DNA of 64,000 nt from Terriglobus saanensis SP1PR4. Its GTDB lineage: Bacteria; Acidobacteriota; Terriglobia; Terriglobales; Acidobacteriaceae. A program made the position numbers and the translations under genes. The DNA is taken from the NCBI RefSeq assembly GCF_000179915.2, contig NC_014963.1:2976001-3040000 (forward strand), read 5' to 3'. Position 1 is the first letter of the stretch; each line of letters opens with the position of its first letter. Below the pieces are notes generated by a model. It ran no database searches, was not told the DNA's origin, and saw only the letters and a program-made list of their open reading frames with translations. Of this stretch, positions 42,294 to 51,652 are shown piece after piece.

Positions 42294-43615
42294 TGCCAGT
42301 CCTTGTTTCGCATCCTGATGAAGTCAAGATCCTTTCGCGCCGGTTTGGACAGGGCGCGGCAGAGATCGAGAAGTACGTTGAAATGGACGGCTACAAGGCT
42401 GTGCAGAATGCCATTACGAACGGTCCCGAATGGGTGATTACGGAGATGAAGGCGAGCGGCCTGCGCGGTCGCGGCGGCGCTGGATTCCCGACGGGCCTGA
42501 AGTGGAGCTTTGTTCCCAAAGTTTCGGAGAAGCCGAAGTATGTCCTGGTGAACGGCGACGAGTCGGAGCCGGGTACCTGCAAAGATCATGTGATCTTTCT
42601 GCACGATCCGCATGCGGTGATTGAAGGTACGATGATCGCCGGCCTGGCGATCGGCGCGAAGATGGGCTTTATCTACCTGCGCGGGGAGTATCGCTATCTG
42701 CTGAAGATCGTGGAGAAGGCCGTGGCCGACGCGTATGCGAAGGGCTACCTCGGCAAGAATATTTTTGGCCACGAGGGCGTGGACTTCGACATTGTGACGC
42801 AGACGGGCGCGGGAGCGTACGAGGTCGGCGAAGAGTCGGCCCTGATGGAGTCGCTCGAAGGCAAGCGTGGCATTCCGCGTATCAAGCCTCCCTTCCCTGC
42901 CATTGTGGGACTCTACGGCGGACCGACGGTGATCAATAACGCCGAGACGATTGCGTCCGCACCACCGATTCTTCTGATGGGCGGCGAAGCGTATGCCAAG
43001 GTAGGCAGCGAACGCAACGGTGGAACGCGACTCTTCGGCATCTCGGGCCATGTGAACAAGCCCGGCGTGTACGAGCTGCCGATGGGTTACTCGCTGCGCA
43101 AAGCGATTTACGAAGTGGCTGGCGGGATCAAGGGTGGACGCGCGCTGAAGGCAGTTGTTCCCGGTGGATCTTCGTGCCCGGTGCTTCTGCCGGAGGAGAT
43201 CGATGTCGGTCTGGATTTCGACCAGATGGGCAAGGCTGGAACGATGCTTGGCTCGGGCGGCATTGTGGTGCTGGACGAAACGGTCTCCATAGTCGAGTTC
43301 GCCATGCGCACGATGAAGTTTTACCAGCATGAATCCTGCGGCTGGTGCATTCCCTGCCGCGAAGGTACGGACTGGCTTCTGAAGACGCTGACGCGCTTCT
43401 ACGATGGCGGCGGCAATAAAAAAGACATCAACAATATTCAATACCTCGCTGAGAACATGATGGGCCGTACCTTCTGCCCGTTGGGCGATGCTGCGGCGAT
43501 GCCGACGCTTGGGTTTATCAAGAAGTTCCGTCATGAGTTCGAGGAGTATCTCGAAGGCAAGCGCACGGAGAAGCAGTTCATTACAGTGCAGGACCTTGTT
43601 GGAGCTGGACACTAA
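42293..43615 (+). CDS. nuoF: NADH-quinone oxidoreductase subunit F
   Basis: A 440-residue 51-kDa-type subunit that binds NADH, FMN and [4Fe-4S] cluster N3. Features: the Gly-rich SGLRGRGGAGFPTGLKWSF (NADH/FMN loop), VNGDESEPGTCKD (FMN), and ESCGWCIPCREGTDWL with three cluster cysteines, the fourth in RTFCPLGDAA. The ATG at 42293 shares its first base with the nuoE stop. A longer upstream frame exists but has no start signal. Confidence 0.96.
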   Translation: MPVLVSHPDEVKILSRRFGQGAAEIEKYVEMDGYKAVQNAITNGPEWVITEMKASGLRGRGGAGFPTGLKWSFVPKVSEKPKYVLVNGDESEPGTCKDHVIFLHDPHAVIEGTMIAGLAIGAKMGFIYLRGEYRYLLKIVEKAVADAYAKGYLGKNIFGHEGVDFDIVTQTGAGAYEVGEESALMESLEGKRGIPRIKPPFPAIVGLYGGPTVINNAETIASAPPILLMGGEAYAKVGSERNGGTRLFGISGHVNKPGVYELPMGYSLRKAIYEVAGGIKGGRALKAVVPGGSSCPVLLPEEIDVGLDFDQMGKAGTMLGSGGIVVLDETVSIVEFAMRTMKFYQHESCGWCIPCREGTDWLLKTLTRFYDGGGNKKDINNIQYLAENMMGRTFCPLGDAAAMPTLGFIKKFRHEFEEYLEGKRTEKQFITVQDLVGAGH

Positions 43616-46020
43616 TGGCAGACGTAACACTGACAGTTGACGGCCAGAAGATCACCGCTCCGGCGGGGACCCTGCTGATTGATGCCTGCAAGAACGCGGG
43701 TATACAGATTCCTGCGTTCTGCTACTACCCTGGGCTTTCGCTCCAGGCCGCTTGCCGCATGTGCGTGGTCCGCATCGAGAAGGTGCCCAAGCTCGCGACA
43801 GCATGCACCACCACGGTTGCAGAGGGCATGGTCGTCCAGTCCGAGACGCCCGAGATCGCGCAGGCGCGCAAGGCGACGATTCAACTGCTGCTGGGCAATC
43901 ACCCGCTCGACTGCCCGGTCTGCGACGCGGGCGGCGAGTGCGAACTGCAGGACATGACCTTCAAGTATGGGGCGGCGGATAGCTTCTACACCGAGCCGAA
44001 GAACCACCGCGAAGAGCAGAAGTGGTCGCCAACGGTGTACTTCGATCGTCCACGTTGCATCCTCTGCTACCGCTGTGTGCGTATGTGCGGCGAAGGCATG
44101 GATGTCTTCGCTCTGGGCATTCAGAACCGCGGATCGTCTGCTGTCATCGCTCCGAACATTCCCATGACGCAGAGCGACAACGGCATGCAGGCGCTCGACT
44201 GCGAAGAGTGCGGCATGTGCATCGATGCCTGCCCTGTAGGTGCGTTGACCTCGGACAGCTATCGCTACAAGACCCGCCCGTGGGAGATGAACCACGTGGC
44301 CACCGTTTGCACGCACTGCGGCGACGGTTGCAAGACGACGCTCGGTGTCCGGTCCACCATGGACGGCGCTGAGATCATGCGCGGAGATAACCGCGACAAG
44401 AGCGGAATGAACAACGACTTCCTCTGCGCGAAGGGCCGGTATGGCTTCGACTTCGCCAACCGCGAGGACCGCATTACGCAGCCGCTGGTTCGGCAAGCCG
44501 ATGGAACGCACAAGACTGTGAGCTGGGAAGAGGCGCTTACTCTGGTGGGCAGCAAGCTGCGTTCGATTCGCGATGAAAAAGGCGGCCAGAGCATCGGCGT
44601 CATCGGATCGAACCGCATTACGAACGAAGAAGCTTACCTTCTGCAGAAGTTCGCACGTTCGGTACTGGGAACGGCAAACATCGATCATCACCGCACGGCG
44701 GACTATGTTGCCTTTGCTGAGGCTCTGGCTGGAACAACGGACCGCATGGCTTCACAGCGGGACGTTGTGAGCGCTCCCGCGGTGCTCCTGATCGGCGGCG
44801 ATCCTACCAATGAGAATCCCCTTACGGCGTGGAATCTGCGCACCAACGTTCGCCTGAACAACGCGCGCGTTTACGTGGCCAATCACGAAGCGATCAAGCT
44901 GCGCCGCCAGGCGAAGAGCTTCTTGTCCATTGCGCCGTTTGGCTATGGCGCTCTGGCAAACTTCCTCGCCGGAGACGAGAGCGCATCTGCTTCTGTCTCT
45001 TCTAACGCGGATTCGCTCAAATCGTTCCGCGAGGCTGTCGCAAGCGAAGCCTCTCTCGTTGTCGTTATCGGTTCCGAGATGCGTGGCCAGGACCTGAAGA
45101 CGATGGTCGCTGCCCTGCCCAACGCGAAGTTTGCGTTGCTCTCCGACTACGTGAATTCCCATGGCGCTGCCGATATGGGCCTGCTGCCGGATGTTCTTCC
45201 CGGATATCAGCCATGGATCAAGCCCGGCAGCTTCGCCACGGAGTACGGCGACCGGTTTCCTCACGCACATGGTCTCGATCTGCTCGCCATGTTCGATGCT
45301 GCCCAGGCCGGGAACCTCGATGCGTTGTATATCGTAGGTGCGAACCCGGTATCGCGCTATGCCGTTGACCGTGCTGCTCTGAAAAATACGTTCGTCGTCG
45401 TGCATGAGATGTTCCTGACGGAGACGGCCCTGCTGGCCGATGTGATCTTGCCAGCGGCGAACCTCTACGAGAAGTCTGGTTCGGTCACGAACAGCTACGG
45501 CGATCTTCAGCTTGTTTCGAAGGCCGGGGATCGCGCCGGTGTTCGTTCCGACTTCGAACTGATCGTGCGCGTTGCCGACAAGATGGGCGCGGATGTGAAG
45601 AAGCTGGTTCCCTTCGGCAAGAATCCCGGTCTGCGTGCGGATCTCGGACAGACCCGCGGAGCGCAGTCTGGTGAGGCCGACCGTCACGCTGTCTGGCTCT
45701 CGGCGAACAACCTTGAACCGAAGCTTTCTCCCTTTGATCCCTTCGCCATTCTCGACGAGATACAGCGTCTGGTGCCGGGATATGATCTGCGTCGTCTGCA
45801 GCTTCTCTCCAGCAATGACCAGCATCTTTCCACCGTTGCCCAGCCCGGATCGCAACTCGTGCAGATCGATACCACACATCAGCGGCGCGATCTTGTGCTT
45901 CCGGCGAAGGACACACTCTTTACCTCAGGAACGCTGGGCCGTTATTCTCCGAAGCTCACGGAACTTGCCGCGCGCTACAGCAAGCTGACCCACGAACATA
46001 CCCAAACGGCTGCCGACTAA
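43615..46020 (+). CDS. nuoG: NADH-quinone oxidoreductase subunit G
   Basis: An 801-residue 75-kDa-type subunit. Cluster ligands are all visible: [2Fe-2S] N1b Cys36/47/50/64; N5 His96, Cys100/103/109 (NHPLDCPVCDAGGEC); the two ferredoxin-type sets Cys148/151/154/158 and Cys196/199/202/206; and an N7-type set Cys232/235/239/271 (VCTHCGDGC ... C) in the molybdopterin-oxidoreductase-like domain, a cluster found only in some bacteria. The ATG shares a base with the nuoF stop. The C-terminal half is the inactive formate-dehydrogenase-like fold. Confidence 0.95.
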   Translation: MADVTLTVDGQKITAPAGTLLIDACKNAGIQIPAFCYYPGLSLQAACRMCVVRIEKVPKLATACTTTVAEGMVVQSETPEIAQARKATIQLLLGNHPLDCPVCDAGGECELQDMTFKYGAADSFYTEPKNHREEQKWSPTVYFDRPRCILCYRCVRMCGEGMDVFALGIQNRGSSAVIAPNIPMTQSDNGMQALDCEECGMCIDACPVGALTSDSYRYKTRPWEMNHVATVCTHCGDGCKTTLGVRSTMDGAEIMRGDNRDKSGMNNDFLCAKGRYGFDFANREDRITQPLVRQADGTHKTVSWEEALTLVGSKLRSIRDEKGGQSIGVIGSNRITNEEAYLLQKFARSVLGTANIDHHRTADYVAFAEALAGTTDRMASQRDVVSAPAVLLIGGDPTNENPLTAWNLRTNVRLNNARVYVANHEAIKLRRQAKSFLSIAPFGYGALANFLAGDESASASVSSNADSLKSFREAVASEASLVVVIGSEMRGQDLKTMVAALPNAKFALLSDYVNSHGAADMGLLPDVLPGYQPWIKPGSFATEYGDRFPHAHGLDLLAMFDAAQAGNLDALYIVGANPVSRYAVDRAALKNTFVVVHEMFLTETALLADVILPAANLYEKSGSVTNSYGDLQLVSKAGDRAGVRSDFELIVRVADKMGADVKKLVPFGKNPGLRADLGQTRGAQSGEADRHAVWLSANNLEPKLSPFDPFAILDEIQRLVPGYDLRRLQLLSSNDQHLSTVAQPGSQLVQIDTTHQRRDLVLPAKDTLFTSGTLGRYSPKLTELAARYSKLTHEHTQTAAD

Positions 46021-46048
46021 TGACTTTCATGAAGGACAAAGAGACCGA

Positions 46049-47107
46049 GTGAACCACCTGACGCCATTCCAGACCTACTTCCTGATTACCCTGCTGAAGC
46101 TGGTCGTCGTGCTCGTCCTGACCCTGACGGCGGTAGCTTATACCGTTCTGCTGGAGCGCAAGGTGCTGGGCCGCATTCAGAATCGGTGGGGACCCTCGCG
46201 TGTGGGACCTTTTGGTCTGCTGCAACCATTGGCGGACGGAATCAAGCTCTTTCTCAAGGAAGACCTGATGCCGCTGGCCGTCGAGCGTCCGCTCTTTGTG
46301 CTGGCACCGGTGATCGCCCTTGGTTGCGCTCTGATCTCGATCGCAGTCGTTCCCTTCGGTGCGCTCACAACGGTCAAGGGCGTCGACATCTTCCAGGTCT
46401 CCGATATCAACATCGGCCTTCTGGTCGTTCTAGGCATTACATCCATCGGCGTCTACGGCATTGCGCTCTCCGGCTGGAGTTCCAATAACAAGTACTCTCT
46501 CCTTGGCTCGCTCCGCGCTACGGCGCAGATGATCAGCTACGAGCTGGCGCTTGGACTTTCGCTGGTGGGCTGCGTAATGCGTTCGCAGTCGCTGCGTCTG
46601 CGCGACATTGTGGATTCGCAGTCGGCGCACGGCATGCGTTCGTGGAATGTCATCGGTGGCCTGCAGATCGTTGGGTTCTTTATTTACCTGATGGCGGCAT
46701 ATGCCGAGACCAATCGCGCTCCGTTCGATCTGCCCGAAGCGGAGTCTGAGCTGGTGGCGGGATACCATACGGAGTATTCCTCCATGAAGTTTGCGATGTT
46801 CTTCATGGCCGAGTATGCCAATATGATCACCGTCGCGTGCGTGGCAACTCTACTCTTCTTCGGTGGCGCAAGTTCGCCCTTCGGGCATCTGATCCCCGAC
46901 TTTGGTGGGACCATTGTGCAGGCGATTCTGCCGATCTTCTGGTTTGTCTTCAAAGTGCTTTGCTTCCTGTTTCTCTACATCTGGGTGCGCGGAACGTTGC
47001 CGCGCTTCCGGTATGACCAGCTCATGAGTTTTGGATGGAAGTTTCTGCTCCCGCTGGCCATGGCAAATATTCTGGTCACGGCGCTCGTTCTCGCGATCCA
47101 CGGATAG
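46049..47107 (+). CDS. nuoH: NADH-quinone oxidoreductase subunit H
   Basis: A 352-residue, about eight-helix subunit that forms the quinone-entry chamber. Signature loops are RIQNRWGPSRVGPFGLLQPLADGIKLFLKED and the acidic AYAETNRAPFDLPEAESELVAGYHTEYS. The start is GTG at 46049, 28 bases after nuoG. The following gene is nuoJ after 65 bases; nuoI, normally placed between them, is absent. Confidence 0.95.
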   Translation: MNHLTPFQTYFLITLLKLVVVLVLTLTAVAYTVLLERKVLGRIQNRWGPSRVGPFGLLQPLADGIKLFLKEDLMPLAVERPLFVLAPVIALGCALISIAVVPFGALTTVKGVDIFQVSDINIGLLVVLGITSIGVYGIALSGWSSNNKYSLLGSLRATAQMISYELALGLSLVGCVMRSQSLRLRDIVDSQSAHGMRSWNVIGGLQIVGFFIYLMAAYAETNRAPFDLPEAESELVAGYHTEYSSMKFAMFFMAEYANMITVACVATLLFFGGASSPFGHLIPDFGGTIVQAILPIFWFVFKVLCFLFLYIWVRGTLPRFRYDQLMSFGWKFLLPLAMANILVTALVLAIHG

Positions 47108-47172
47108 CGACTTATTCACGCGGTACTTAACTCGTCTCGAATCGCTGTAGCGTTTGAAGGATTTATCAGCCG

Positions 47173-47679
47173 ATGCAACTTGTGCTGTTTCTCATCTTCG
47201 CCGTGCTGTGTGTCGCTGGAGCCCTGAACCTGCTCTTTCAGCGGCACCCCATCAACTCCGCCCTTTCATTGGTGGTGGTGATGATGTCGCTCGCCGTCAT
47301 CTATTGGACGTTGGGCGCGGAGTTTCTGGCTGCGGCCCAGGTGATCGTCTACGCTGGCGCTGTGATGGTGCTCTTCGTCTTTGTCGTCATGCTGCTCAAT
47401 GCAGGCGAAGAAGAACGGACCACGGGCAGTCGCGCTGCGTACATTGCCGGTATCCCCGGCGTTGCCGCGATTCTCGCCCTGTTGACCTACATCTTCATGC
47501 ATGAGCGTGCGGCACTGGGTTACGCCACGCTGGGCGGATCGCTGAACCATACGACATCGAATATCACGGAGATCTCGCGTGTGCTCTTCACCGAGCTTCT
47601 TTTGCCATTTGAGGTCACAAGCATCCTGATTCTTGTTGCCATTCTCGGCGCCGTGGTTCTGGCAAGGAAGGAGCAGTAG
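47173..47679 (+). CDS. nuoJ: NADH-quinone oxidoreductase subunit J
   Basis: A 168-residue, five-helix subunit. The characteristic helix 3 with the pi-bulge, GAEFLAAAQVIVYAGAVMVLFVFVVML, is present, and the helix-5 region ends FEVTSILILVAILGAVVLARK. GAAGGA lies before the ATG. It directly abuts nuoK (TAG followed by ATG). Confidence 0.93.
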   Translation: MQLVLFLIFAVLCVAGALNLLFQRHPINSALSLVVVMMSLAVIYWTLGAEFLAAAQVIVYAGAVMVLFVFVVMLLNAGEEERTTGSRAAYIAGIPGVAAILALLTYIFMHERAALGYATLGGSLNHTTSNITEISRVLFTELLLPFEVTSILILVAILGAVVLARKEQ

Positions 47680-47982
47680 ATGGTTCCCATTGCGTATTAC
47701 CTTATCCTCGCTGCTGTTCTCTTCTGCATCGGCATTGGATCGTTCTTGATCAAGCGCAATATCATCACGATCTTCATGTCGATCGAGTTGATGCTGAATG
47801 CTGTGAATCTGACCTTTGTTGCCTTCGCCCATGAGTGGAAGATGGTGCATGGTCAGATCTTTGTCTTCTTTGTGATGGTGGTGGCAGCGGCGGAAGCTGC
47901 GGTGGGTCTTGCCATCATCATCGCTATCTTCCGTGCCCGGCACACCTTGAACGTTGACCAGATCAACCTGATGAAGAACTAA
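47680..47982 (+). CDS. nuoK: NADH-quinone oxidoreductase subunit K
   Basis: A 100-residue, three-helix proton-channel subunit. The conserved glutamates lie in [14 protein letters not shown] (helix 2) and [15 protein letters not shown] (helix 3). Normal length. It begins at the base after the nuoJ stop. Confidence 0.95.
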   Translation: MVPIAYYLILAAVLFCIGIGSFLIKRNIITIFMSIELMLNAVNLTFVAFAHEWKMVHGQIFVFFVMVVAAAEAAVGLAIIIAIFRARHTLNVDQINLMKN

Positions 47983-47997
47983 GGACGAGCCGAAACG

Positions 47998-50043
47998 ATG
48001 TCTCCTCAATACCTCTGGTTCATACCGCTGCTTCCCTTCCTGGGTTTCCTGGTCAACGGGACCGTGGGCCGCAGACTTCCTCGCGCCGCGGTGTCGGGCG
48101 TGGCTTTGCTCTCTACTGGTCTGTCCGCTGCGCTGGTGGCGTGGCTTTGGGTCACGATGAAGGCCGTGAACTCTCCGCTCTCGATGAGCATCGCGTCGCG
48201 TCCCTGGATCACCGTCCCCGGTTTCCACGTCGACTTCGCCTTTGCCGTCGACCATCTCACCTTGATCATGCTGGGCGTGGTGACGGGTGTTGGCTTTCTG
48301 ATTCATCTGTATTCCGTGGGCTACATGGCGCATGAAGAGGGATACTGGCGCTTCTTCGCTTACCTGAATCTGTTCATGTTTTTCATGCTGGTGCTCGTCC
48401 TGGCCGAAAGCTTCCTTCTGCTCTTTGTCGGCTGGGAGGGCGTGGGTCTTGCTTCGTATCTCCTGATCGGCTTCTACTTCACGAAGGACTCTGCCTCGAA
48501 CGCAGGCAAGAAGGCCTTCGTCGTCAACCGCATCGGTGACTTCGGCTTCCTTCTGGCGATGTTCCTGACCATTGCGCACTTTGGCACGCTGAGCTTCTCT
48601 CGCGTGTTTGCGCAGATCACCGCACAGCCTGAGTTGCATGGCGGATTCCTGACAGCCATTGCTCTGCTGCTTGTTGTTGGTGCTGCGGGTAAATCGGCGC
48701 AGATTCCGCTGTATGTCTGGCTGCCGGACGCGATGGAAGGCCCAACGCCTGTTTCCGCGCTGATCCATGCTGCAACGATGGTCACTGCAGGCATCTACAT
48801 GGTGGCCCGCTCGCACGTCTTGTTCGACCGTTCTCCGCTGGCGTTGAGCGTTGTGGCTGTGATCGGTGCTGCAACAGCAATCTTCGCCGCCTGCATCGGT
48901 CTGGTGCAGAACGATATCAAGCGCGTTCTGGCTTACTCCACCGTCTCGCAGCTTGGATACATGTTTATGGGTTGCGGAGTCGCGGCGTACTCGGCTGCCG
49001 TCTTTCACCTGATGACGCATGCGTTCTTCAAAGCGCTGCTCTTCCTTGCGGCTGGATCGGTGATTCACGCACTGAGCGGCGAGCAGGATATGCGTGTCAT
49101 GGGTGGTCTGCGCAAGCGGATTCCTGTGACCTTCTGGACGATGACCGTTGCGGTCTTTGCGATTGCGGGTTTCCCGCCGTTCGCTGGTTTTTTCTCGAAG
49201 GACGAGATCCTCTACCAGACGTTCGCGTGGCACAATCCGCTGGCCAAGCCGCTTTGGGCCGTTGGCCTGATCACAGCTGCCATGACGAGCTTCTACATGT
49301 TCCGTCTCTGGTACAAGACTTTCTTCGGCGCTGAGCGCTTTACAGAGCACACCGACGCACATGGTCATGACGACCACGCGCCCGTTCACGCGCGCAAAGA
49401 CACGACGCTTGTCATGGAAACCGAGCACGACTCTGGACAGGCTGTGCATACGCACGGCGTGCACGAGTCACCGTGGATCATGCTGGCTCCTCTGTGCGTT
49501 CTTGCCGTGCTGGCCGCGATTGGCGGATGGGTAGGTATTCCCGAAGCCCTCGGTGGCCATAACGAGATTCAGCACTTCCTGGATCCGGTATTTGCAGTCA
49601 CAGCACATGCGGAGAATGTAGCGAATGTGGATGAGGTTTCTCATTCGCTAGAACTCGGTCTGGCAGCGGTGTCCGTTCTGGCTGCGCTCTTCGGCCTCTT
49701 CCTCGCAGACTTCTTTTATCGCCGTAAGCCCGGAACGCTGGGTGCGATGTCCGCAAACTCCGGTCTATACCGCCTGGTCGCCAACAAGTTTTATGTGGAT
49801 GAGCTCTATCACTTCGCAATTGTGAAACCGCTCGAGATCGGCTCGCGCTTCCTGCTCGAAGACGTCCTGGAGCGCGGTGTAGTGAACGGCTCCGCCCGTG
49901 CACTTGCTTTTATCACACGCGGTGGCTCGAACCTGACGCAACGCATGCAGTCAGGAAACATTCGTTCGTATGCGGGCTGGCTTGCTGCCGGCGCCGCCGT
50001 CGTCCTTTTCATCATGGCCGTAACCAGCCTGCACCTGCGCTAG
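47998..50043 (+). CDS. nuoL: NADH-quinone oxidoreductase subunit L
   Basis: The largest antiporter-like subunit (681 residues) at the distal end of the membrane arm, with the long lateral helix at its C-terminus. Seen: FVGWEGVGLASYLLIGFYF with the key Glu, AGKSAQIPLYVWLPDAMEGPTPVSALIHAATMV, and HAFFKALLFLAAGSVIHA (Lys/His proton-channel residues). A His-rich loop follows the conserved helices (about 450-485: TEHTDAHGHDDHAPVHARKD ... HTHGVHES), which may bind metal and is longer than usual. AAGGA stands upstream of the ATG. Confidence 0.95.
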   Translation: MSPQYLWFIPLLPFLGFLVNGTVGRRLPRAAVSGVALLSTGLSAALVAWLWVTMKAVNSPLSMSIASRPWITVPGFHVDFAFAVDHLTLIMLGVVTGVGFLIHLYSVGYMAHEEGYWRFFAYLNLFMFFMLVLVLAESFLLLFVGWEGVGLASYLLIGFYFTKDSASNAGKKAFVVNRIGDFGFLLAMFLTIAHFGTLSFSRVFAQITAQPELHGGFLTAIALLLVVGAAGKSAQIPLYVWLPDAMEGPTPVSALIHAATMVTAGIYMVARSHVLFDRSPLALSVVAVIGAATAIFAACIGLVQNDIKRVLAYSTVSQLGYMFMGCGVAAYSAAVFHLMTHAFFKALLFLAAGSVIHALSGEQDMRVMGGLRKRIPVTFWTMTVAVFAIAGFPPFAGFFSKDEILYQTFAWHNPLAKPLWAVGLITAAMTSFYMFRLWYKTFFGAERFTEHTDAHGHDDHAPVHARKDTTLVMETEHDSGQAVHTHGVHESPWIMLAPLCVLAVLAAIGGWVGIPEALGGHNEIQHFLDPVFAVTAHAENVANVDEVSHSLELGLAAVSVLAALFGLFLADFFYRRKPGTLGAMSANSGLYRLVANKFYVDELYHFAIVKPLEIGSRFLLEDVLERGVVNGSARALAFITRGGSNLTQRMQSGNIRSYAGWLAAGAAVVLFIMAVTSLHLR

Positions 50044-50059
50044 AGAGAACCCAGAGACC

Positions 50060-51652
50060 ATGCAGCCGTTCGATCCCATCATCCTCTCGCTGATCCTCAT
50101 CACGCCGCTGGCGGGCGCGGTTCTGTTGGCCATCCTTCCTGATCGTGGACGCCTGCAGCAGACCGTAGCGCTTATCGTCACACTGATCACCTTCGGCCTA
50201 ACGCTGCACCTTCCGTCCCACTGGCACGCGCTGGCTGCTGGCCAGTTTGCCTTCGATCAGAACCTGCCGTGGATCGCGTCGCCCGCCATCCGCTATCACC
50301 TGGGCGTGGACGGTCTGTCGATGTGGCTCGTGGTGCTCTCCGGCCTGCTTGCTCCGCTGGGCGTTCTTGCCAGCTGGAACACTATCAGTTCGCGCAAAAA
50401 GCTCTTCTACGCGCTCTTCCTTCTGCAGCAGGTCGCGATGTTCGGCGTCTTCGTCTCGCTGGACCTCTTCCTCTACTACGCCTTCTGGGAGCTGGCACTG
50501 GTGCCGATGACGATCCTCATCGCCACTTTTGGCCGCACGGAGAAGCGCAAGCGCTCGGCGATCAAGTATTTTCTGTACGCCTTCATTCCTTCGGCGATTC
50601 TGCTCGTTGGCATCCTGTGGCTGTACACCGTCACGGGCACAATGGACGTTCCCACGCTGATCCACATGGCGGCTGCGCACCAGATTCCGGGGTCCACGCA
50701 GGCACTCTGGCTCGCTTCCCTCGCCTTCCTCATTGCTTTTGCGGTGAAAGTACCTATCTTTCCGCTGCACGGCTGGCTTGCGGATGCGATCTCTGACGCT
50801 CCTACTGCAGCCGTGATGGTACTGGCTGGAAAGCTTGGGCTCTACTCCATCCTGCGCTTCTCCTTTGGCATCTTTCCTGAGCAGTCACACCGCATTGCAC
50901 CGCTTCTGATTGTCCTTGGAGCAATTGGCATTGTGTACGGCTCGCTCATTGCAATGCTCTCCAACGATCTGAAACGGCTCGCGTCATACTCCACCGTCGC
51001 TCATCTCAGCTTCATCACGCTGGGAATCTTCAGCTTCACGGCTTCGGGTCTCGATGGTGGTATGTATCAGATCCTGAACCACGGCATCTCGGGCGGCGCG
51101 ATGTTCCTCCTGATGGGCTTCCTCTATGAGCGCTACGGAACGTACGATATGCGCCAGCTTGGCGGTATCGCACAGACCTTGCCGTGGATGGTGACGCTCT
51201 TCGTCATTACGTCCCTGTCCAATGCCGGCTTGCCGATGCTGAACTCTTTCGTAGGTGAGTTTTTGATTCTCTCCGGTTCGGCACAGAGCGTTCTGACACA
51301 GCATGCGATGCTTTGGACGACGATTGCCACGACGGGCGTTATCCTCTCCGCGGCCTACCTGCTCACGATGATCCAGAGAACGTTCTACGGCAGCTTCGGT
51401 ACGCGTTCCGGCGAACTGACCGGTGCACTTCGCCCGCTGGACATTACGGCACGCGAGCATCTTGCAGTGTGGCCGCTCGTGCTTCTCTTCGTCGTGATGG
51501 GTCTGGCTTCGCCTCTGTTCATGAAGGCGCTGGATCCGATTGCGGCTGCGTTTGCGACAACCCCTGTCAACCCGGGGCCGAATACGATTCTGCGCGTGGA
51601 GGCCGAAACCTACGGCCCTGCGACGGCGGCACAGACTGGAGTACAGCGCTAG
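50060..51652 (+). CDS. nuoM: NADH-quinone oxidoreductase subunit M
   Basis: A 530-residue antiporter-like proton-pumping subunit. Conserved regions: DLFLYYAFWELALVPMTILIATFG (Glu144-type residue), AFAVKVPIFPLHGWLADAISDAPTAAVMVLAG (channel Lys) and LKRLASYSTVAHLSFITLGI. It begins 16 bases after nuoL and abuts nuoN exactly. Ordinary length. Confidence 0.95.
   Translation: MQPFDPIILSLILITPLAGAVLLAILPDRGRLQQTVALIVTLITFGLTLHLPSHWHALAAGQFAFDQNLPWIASPAIRYHLGVDGLSMWLVVLSGLLAPLGVLASWNTISSRKKLFYALFLLQQVAMFGVFVSLDLFLYYAFWELALVPMTILIATFGRTEKRKRSAIKYFLYAFIPSAILLVGILWLYTVTGTMDVPTLIHMAAAHQIPGSTQALWLASLAFLIAFAVKVPIFPLHGWLADAISDAPTAAVMVLAGKLGLYSILRFSFGIFPEQSHRIAPLLIVLGAIGIVYGSLIAMLSNDLKRLASYSTVAHLSFITLGIFSFTASGLDGGMYQILNHGISGGAMFLLMGFLYERYGTYDMRQLGGIAQTLPWMVTLFVITSLSNAGLPMLNSFVGEFLILSGSAQSVLTQHAMLWTTIATTGVILSAAYLLTMIQRTFYGSFGTRSGELTGALRPLDITAREHLAVWPLVLLFVVMGLASPLFMKALDPIAAAFATTPVNPGPNTILRVEAETYGPATAAQTGVQR

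Noticed and set aside
46028-46051. Seven-codon leader peptide (MKDKETE) before nuoH
   Set aside because: The ATG lies between nuoG and nuoH and ends at the nuoH start; too short to support without ribosome-profiling data.
47266-49464. 732-codon open frame antisense to nuoJ-nuoL
   Set aside because: His/Gln/Arg-rich nonsense composition; the plus strand encodes intact NuoJ, NuoK and NuoL.
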